From: Vulcanimicrobiota bacterium
GTDB lineage: Bacteria > Eremiobacterota > Eremiobacteria > Baltobacterales > Baltobacteraceae
Reading direction: 5' to 3'
DNA length: 9,406 bases
NCBI GenBank assembly: GCA_030042755.1
Contig: JASHZC010000127.1
Coordinates: 1 to 9,406, forward strand
Shown: positions 6,261-9,406 of the stretch, in pieces
Numbering within the stretch: the first letter of the stretch is position 1
Layout of the letters: each line of letters opens with the position of its first letter
The notes under the pieces: generated by a model
Database searches by the model: none
Seen by the model: only the letters and a program-made list of their open reading frames with translations
Told to the model about the DNA's origin: nothing
Program-made: the position numbers and the translations under genes

Positions 6261-7270
6261 CGAGCGTGCTCGATGCGCTGGCGCAGCAGGCGCGCCAGCG
6301 CGTCGGGTTCGGCCAAGAACGCATCGTGGCCGTGCTCGCTATCCAGTTCGAGATAGCGCGCATCGAGGTTTCGCTCGGCAAAGCGCTCGGCGGCGGCACG
6401 AACGTCTTCGGGCCGGAAGAGCCAGTCGCTTGTAATTCCGACGAAGGTCAACTCGGGCCCGACCGACGACGGACGCAAATGCTCGCGGCGCACGTCGAAC
6501 GAGTCCATCGCGTGCGTCAAGGTCGCATAGCTGGCGGCATCCATGCGCGCTTCGAAGATATCCGCTTGGTAGTCGAGATAACCCTCGACGTCGAAGTACG
6601 GCTTGCCGCGCCGGTCGGCGCGCCGGTCGTGGCGCCGGCGTAAGAGCGGGTCGCTCTTGTAAGTGAGCATCGCGAGCTTGCGCGCTAGGCGCAAGCCGCG
6701 CACCGGATCGAGTTCGAGCGCCTCGCGTTGAACGGCATTGAGCGCGATGCCCATCGCGCTGTGATGGTCGTGCGCGCCGATCATGACGGCATGCGCCACA
6801 CGTCCGGGCGCATCGAGCGCCCATTGCAGCGCCTGCATGCCGCCGAGCGACCCGCCGACGACGCAGTCGAGCCGTTCGATGCCCAGCCGATCGAGCGCGC
6901 GCATCTGCGCGCGCACGAGGTCGCGCACGGTGACGCGCGGGAAACGCTTGCCGTACCGGGCGCCGTCGGGCGCGATCGAGGTGGGGCCGGTCGAGCCGTA
7001 GCATCCGCCCAGCGTGTTGATGCCGATGACCGTCCACTCGCGAGCGTCGAAGAGCCCACCCTCGCCGACGATCGCCGGCCACCACTCGGCGATGCGGCTG
7101 GAACCGGTGAGCGCGTGTGCAACGAGGACCCTTCGGCCCTCGCGTCTAGATCCGTAGATCGTCACGCGCTGCTCGACGGCCGGAAGGCATTCTCCCGAAT
7201 CGAGCGTTAACGCACCGAGCGCAACCGTCTCTTCGAACACGTCTGCGTCAAGACCGCGGCATCGTTCCAA
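6149..7270 (-). CDS. metX: Homoserine O-acetyltransferase (MetX, alpha/beta hydrolase)
   Basis: MetX transfers an acyl group, normally from acetyl-CoA, to the hydroxyl of L-homoserine and commits it to methionine synthesis. The 373-aa sequence shows the family motifs AHALTG (51-56), NTLGGCYGSTGPTS (85-98), nucleophile Ser141 in GGSLGGMQALQW, MLTYKS (201-206), Asp282 (DWLFRPED) and His315 (EHGHDAFL). The triad is complete. Some MetX-family enzymes use succinyl-CoA, and I cannot decide this by eye. The start is either TTG at 7268-7270 or GTG at 7238-7240. Both lie inside the 3' end of hom (64- or 34-bp overlap) and neither has a clear Shine-Dalgarno, so coupling to hom translation is likely. 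The family fold should end near residue 338. The remaining 35 or so residues are low complexity with 13 consecutive serines (350-362) and are read entirely antisense to the small acidic gene. Confidence 0.93.
   Translation of the reverse strand: MERCRGLDADVFEETVALGALTLDSGECLPAVEQRVTIYGSRREGRRVLVAHALTGSSRIAEWWPAIVGEGGLFDAREWTVIGINTLGGCYGSTGPTSIAPDGARYGKRFPRVTVRDLVRAQMRALDRLGIERLDCVVGGSLGGMQALQWALDAPGRVAHAVMIGAHDHHSAMGIALNAVQREALELDPVRGLRLARKLAMLTYKSDPLLRRRHDRRADRRGKPYFDVEGYLDYQADIFEARMDAASYATLTHAMDSFDVRREHLRPSSVGPELTFVGITSDWLFRPEDVRAAAERFAERNLDARYLELDSEHGHDAFLAEPDALARLLRQRIEHARYPARPPTTPTSVSSSSSSSSSSSSSGCSGETSSTTV
6186..6224. repeat. GAC/GAA/GAG trinucleotide run read as Asp/Glu (+) and Ser (-)
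   Basis: Thirteen consecutive GAN triplets (seven of the first nine and all of the last four vary only among C, A and G at the third base) encode the acidic run of the plus-strand gene. On the minus strand the same bases are read as TCN, giving the metX poly-Ser tail. The variable base falls at codon position 3 on both strands. Such near-perfect trinucleotide tracts can change length by replication slippage in steps that keep both frames open. Confidence 0.8.
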
Positions 7271-8349
7271 AGCGGATAGCCGGGGAGCTCGGGGCTGCGA
7301 TCCAACTCACCAAAGAATGGCGCGACGTCGATCGCCGGCTCGAGAAGTCCGATCCGTCCGCGCGGCGCGAGCTCGCCGCGTTCGCGAATCGCGCGCAGCA
7401 CCGTCACCACGTCGCCGAGGACGGCGGAGCCCGTCGCAGCGCCGCCGGCGCCGGCGCCGCGCAACGCCAGCGTGCCGGCATCGCGCGCGACGACGTGTAC
7501 GACGTTTTCGCTGCCCGCAGTCTGCGCGAACTCGTGATCGTGCGCGACGAGGACCGGGCCGACTTCCGCCATTAGGCCTTCGGCGGTCTTGATGGTTGCC
7601 GCGACGAGGCGGATGCGCAATCCCAGCAATCGTGCCCGTGCGATTTCGCCCTGCGTCACCTGCGCGATGCCCTTCTTGCGAACGCGCGGCGAGATGACGG
7701 CCAGGCCGAAGGCCAACTGTGCGATTAATGCCAACTTGTGCGCGGCGTCGATGCCTTCGACGTCGTTCGACGGATCGGACTCGGCGTAACCTTGACGTTG
7801 CGCCTCGGTCAGCGCCTCGGCGTAGCTCGTCCCCTGCTCCATCGCCGAAAGGATCGACGTGCACGTTCCGTTGATCACGCCCGCCACCGCGTAGATCTCG
7901 TCGCCCGCGAGCGCCTCGCCCAGCGTGCGCACGACGGGAATCGCGCCCGCGACCGCACCTTCGAAGCGCAGCATCGCGCGTCGCGACGCCGCCAAGGCTT
8001 GCAGACGGGGTCCCTGCGTGGCGAGCAGGTCCTTATTGGCGGTGATGACGTGTCGCCCGCGTTCGAGCGCGCGTTCGACGAGGTCGGCGGCGTCGGCAGT
8101 TCCGCCGATCAGCTCGATCACGAGATCGACGTGTTCGTCGTCGATGAGGGCGCGTGCGTCGCGCGTGAACAGCCCCGCATCAATTGAATCGGGGCGGCTC
8201 TTGTGCGGATCGCGGATTGCAACCGCGCGCAGCTCGTAGCGAACGCCGCTTCGGCGCTCGATGGTATCGCGTTGCCGTTGCAGCGCCTCGGCGACGCTCG
8301 CGCCGACGGTTCCACAACCGAGCAATCCGACTCCAACGGTCAGCTTCAA
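7207..8349 (-). CDS. hom: Homoserine dehydrogenase, ACT-less form
   Basis: The enzyme reduces L-aspartate 4-semialdehyde to L-homoserine with NAD(P)H, the branch point to methionine and threonine. With the TTG start at 8347-8349 the product has 380 residues and begins MKLTVGVGLLGCGTVG, a Rossmann GxGxxG motif right at the N-terminus. Other landmarks are ITANKDLLA (102-110, Lys106), INGTCTSIL (159-167) and GYAESDPSNDVEGIDAAHK (187-205). The last of these holds Glu190, Asp201 and Lys205, spaced exactly as the catalytic residues of the yeast enzyme. A GTG at 8403 would add 18 residues of non-family sequence without a ribosome site, so I reject it. The catalytic domain ends near residue 322. The remaining 58 or so residues are too short for the ACT domain of many bacterial homologues, so classical threonine feedback through ACT is probably absent. 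The 3' end overlaps metX. Confidence 0.95.
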   Translation of the reverse strand: MKLTVGVGLLGCGTVGASVAEALQRQRDTIERRSGVRYELRAVAIRDPHKSRPDSIDAGLFTRDARALIDDEHVDLVIELIGGTADAADLVERALERGRHVITANKDLLATQGPRLQALAASRRAMLRFEGAVAGAIPVVRTLGEALAGDEIYAVAGVINGTCTSILSAMEQGTSYAEALTEAQRQGYAESDPSNDVEGIDAAHKLALIAQLAFGLAVISPRVRKKGIAQVTQGEIARARLLGLRIRLVAATIKTAEGLMAEVGPVLVAHDHEFAQTAGSENVVHVVARDAGTLALRGAGAGGAATGSAVLGDVVTVLRAIRERGELAPRGRIGLLEPAIDVAPFFGELDRSPELPGYPLWNDAAVLTQTCSKRRLRSVR

Positions 8350-8358
8350 CGTTCCCGG

Positions 8359-8364
8359 CCTCCT
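8359..8364 (-). promoter_or_regulatory. Strong Shine-Dalgarno for hom, fixing a TTG start
   Basis: On the minus strand AGGAGG lies 9 nt before the TTG at 8347-8349. It is the strongest ribosome site in the window and places the hom start at the point where family homology begins. Confidence 0.85.
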
Positions 8365-8418
8365 GGTGAGATGGGAAAGCGAGGAAAGTACGAACGATAG
8401 CACGCGCGCCCATACGCG

Positions 8419-9198
8419 TCAAGCAATGACGGTCGCGTCGCCCTCCAACGCAGCGGCGATGGCGCGCGGCTTTGCGCCTGCGATATAGGCCGCCTTCGCG
8501 CCGCGCGCGACCGCACTCGACGCGGCGAGCAGCTTTGGCTTCATCTTTTCACCGCAAGCTGGGCTCCCGGCGAAGCGCGCCGCCTCCTCCGGCGTGAAGC
8601 GATCGATTCCCGAGCGCGGATCGGCGGCGTCGCGGAGGACGCGCGGTACGTTGGTGAGCGCCACGAAGGCGTCGGCGGCCAACGCTGCCGCGATCGCACC
8701 GGCGGCGAGGTCGGCATTAACGTTGTAGGCTTGCATGCCGCCGGGCTCCACCGCCAGCGGGGCAACGACCGGCAGGAAGCCTCCGTTTAAAAGCGTCTCG
8801 ATCAGCCGTACGTCGACGGTCTCGACGCGGCCGACGTACCCGAGATCGGCCCCGTTGGGTCCGCGTTCGCGCTGCGCGAGCAAGACCGGTCCATCCTGAC
8901 CACTGATCCCGGCCGCCGGGACGCCCAGTGCCACGCACGCACGGACGAGCCGCTTGTTGAGCGTGCCGCAGAGCACCGCCTCCGTCACGCCCAGCGTCGC
9001 GGCGTCGGTAACGCGCAAGCCCTCCAGGCGCCGCGTCGGGATAGCTCGCTGGGCCAGCTCGGCGTCGATTTCCGGGCCGCCCCCGTGCACGAGCACCGCG
9101 CGCACTCCGCCCTTCCAAAGCTGCGCGAGCTCGGCGAGCACCGGGTCCGGCTCGCCCTCGCGAGGCATGGCATTGCCCCCGTACTTCAGGACGAGCAT
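8419..9198 (-). CDS. argB: Acetylglutamate kinase (amino-acid kinase family)
   Basis: ArgB phosphorylates N-acetyl-L-glutamate with ATP, the second step of arginine synthesis, in the cytosol. The 259-aa product is family length and starts MLVLKYGGNAM, with the catalytic Lys5 and glycine loop. It continues with HGGGPEI (38-44), substrate Arg62 (GLRVTD), NKRLV (81-85), GISGQDG (97-103), YNVNAD (158-163; Asn161 and Asp163 in the active site) and Lys222. The Gly-Gly-Met segment usual before that lysine is replaced by CGEKMKPK, which recalls the MKxK form seen in the LysZ/archaeal branch. HGGGPEI and the adjacent argF argue for the arginine enzyme. The nucleotide-site motif reads LTNVPRVL, with Arg where Gly is usual. 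There is no N-terminal extension of the kind linked to arginine feedback in hexameric enzymes. No strong Shine-Dalgarno precedes the ATG at 9196-9198. hom starts 69 nt downstream on the same strand. Confidence 0.93.
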   Translation of the reverse strand: MLVLKYGGNAMPREGEPDPVLAELAQLWKGGVRAVLVHGGGPEIDAELAQRAIPTRRLEGLRVTDAATLGVTEAVLCGTLNKRLVRACVALGVPAAGISGQDGPVLLAQRERGPNGADLGYVGRVETVDVRLIETLLNGGFLPVVAPLAVEPGGMQAYNVNADLAAGAIAAALAADAFVALTNVPRVLRDAADPRSGIDRFTPEEAARFAGSPACGEKMKPKLLAASSAVARGAKAAYIAGAKPRAIAAALEGDATVIA

Positions 9199-9218
9199 AC
9201 GTCAGATGGCCGACAGGC

Positions 9219-9247
9219 TTGCATATTCATTCACCATGTGCATAAAT
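9219..9247 (+). promoter_or_regulatory. Candidate argF promoter
   Basis: TTGCAT (9219-9224) as a weak -35 and CATAAA (9241-9246; 4 of 6 to TATAAT) or the overlapping ATAAAT (9242-9247) as the -10 are 16-17 nt apart. This is the only AT-rich patch in the spacer. Both elements fall inside the two ARG-box-like sequences, the arrangement expected of a repressed promoter. A transcript would begin near 9253-9256, almost at the ATG at 9257. Confidence 0.4.
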
Positions 9248-9252
9248 ATACA
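9220..9252. promoter_or_regulatory. Two tandem ARG-box-like operators between argB and argF
   Basis: TGCATATTCATTCA (9220-9233) and TGCATAAATATACA (9239-9252) match each other at 10 of 14 positions. Both fit the ArgR/AhrC operator core TGAAT-N4-ATTCA: box 1 has one half-site change (C for A) and one C in the AT centre, and box 2 has two half-site changes. The centres are 19 bp apart, close to the two-turn spacing of paired ARG boxes in enteric bacteria (about 21 bp). They lie between two divergent arginine genes, which makes chance unlikely. The predicted effect is arginine-dependent repression of argF and possibly argB. No argR gene is in the window. Confidence 0.65.
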
Positions 9253-9256
9253 GAAG

Positions 9257-9406
9257 ATGTATCTGGTCGCACCAGCCCCCGCGCGTCAGGCCGGCCTCTT
9301 GGGGCGGCACTTCCTGAAGGTCAGCGACTTTTCTTCCGCCGAGCTCTCCGCCGTGCTGCGTTTGGCGCGCTTTCTCAAGGCGCGCCCGAGCGCGGAGCAG
9401 CGCGCG
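9257..9406 (+). CDS. argF: Ornithine carbamoyltransferase, N-terminal 50 residues (3' partial)
   Basis: The protein joins ornithine and carbamoyl phosphate to give citrulline in arginine synthesis. The visible part contains GRHFLKVSDFSSAELSAVL followed by RLARFLKARPS. This matches the typical opening of ornithine carbamoyltransferases (a K/RHFL-x-x-x-D-x-S-x-E-E-L pattern and the first helix). The carbamoyl-phosphate motif STRT and all later motifs lie beyond the window, so an aspartate carbamoyltransferase or related paralogue is not formally excluded, but the neighbouring argB and ARG boxes favour argF. The start is uncertain. ATG 9257 is chosen because it follows both operator boxes. ATG 9236 is in frame but inside the operator region, and TTG 9299, just before the conserved GRHFL and after CAGG (9287-9290), is another option. 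None has a strong ribosome site. Confidence 0.8.
   Translation, partial: MYLVAPAPARQAGLLGRHFLKVSDFSSAELSAVLRLARFLKARPSAEQRA

Noticed and set aside
8350..8403. An 18-residue N-terminal extension of hom from GTG 8403
   Set aside because: It has no ribosome site and non-family sequence, whereas TTG 8349 has AGGAGG at 9 nt and starts right at the Rossmann motif.
9236..9256. argF start at ATG 9236
   Set aside because: In frame, but it lies inside the operator/promoter region and adds MCINIQK, which does not resemble the family; kept only as an alternative.
1..9406. Mobile element, CRISPR, defence island or tRNA genes
   Set aside because: No transposase, integrase, regular spaced repeats, attachment-site duplication, nuclease/helicase genes or tRNA-like cloverleaf found; all larger genes have ordinary functions.

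Overview
The window is about 9.4 kb of GC-rich, densely coded bacterial chromosome with little intergenic DNA. It has TTG and GTG starts and housekeeping amino-acid genes next to a two-component system. I see no tRNA, rRNA, insertion sequence, CRISPR array, prophage or plasmid hallmark. The GC-rich composition, the Pro/Thr/Ser-rich secreted protein of no known family, and the dispersed arginine and methionine genes fit a deep-branching environmental phylum such as Candidatus Eremiobacterota (WPS-2). That placement is an impression, not shown by the sequence.

Layout. (1) 1-1877, plus: the 3' part of an S9 family (prolyl-oligopeptidase type) serine peptidase, entering from outside the window. 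A 9-bp inverted repeat starts on its stop codon. (2) 1951-2814, plus: a secreted protein of unknown function with two cysteines in the mature part. (3) 5775-2854, minus: a compact unit of a YncE-like seven-bladed beta-propeller, an OmpR-family response regulator and a membrane histidine kinase, with gaps of 21 and 9 nt. The propeller gene has a 5' leader that can fold into stacked helices. (4) 6003-6260, plus: a small protein with an extreme Asp/Glu run, overlapping the 3' end of metX tail to tail. (5) 9198-6149, minus: argB, hom and metX, in transcription order. (6) 9257-9406, plus: the N-terminus of ornithine carbamoyltransferase (argF), divergent from argB and leaving the window.

How the genes work together. 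Hom makes L-homoserine, which MetX O-acylates for methionine synthesis; homoserine also leads to threonine. ArgB phosphorylates N-acetylglutamate early in arginine synthesis and ArgF makes citrulline later. The 58-bp argB/argF spacer holds two tandem ARG-box-like sequences (TGCAT-N4-ATTCA type) over a plausible argF promoter, so an ArgR-type repressor probably controls argF and perhaps argB. If argB, hom and metX share a transcript, arginine could also affect homoserine and methionine synthesis.

Nothing here is an obvious new defence or mobile system. The points most worth a second look are the ARG-box region, the metX/acidic-protein antisense overlap in which one strand encodes poly-Asp/Glu and the other poly-Ser, and the propeller-regulator-kinase unit with its structured leader.
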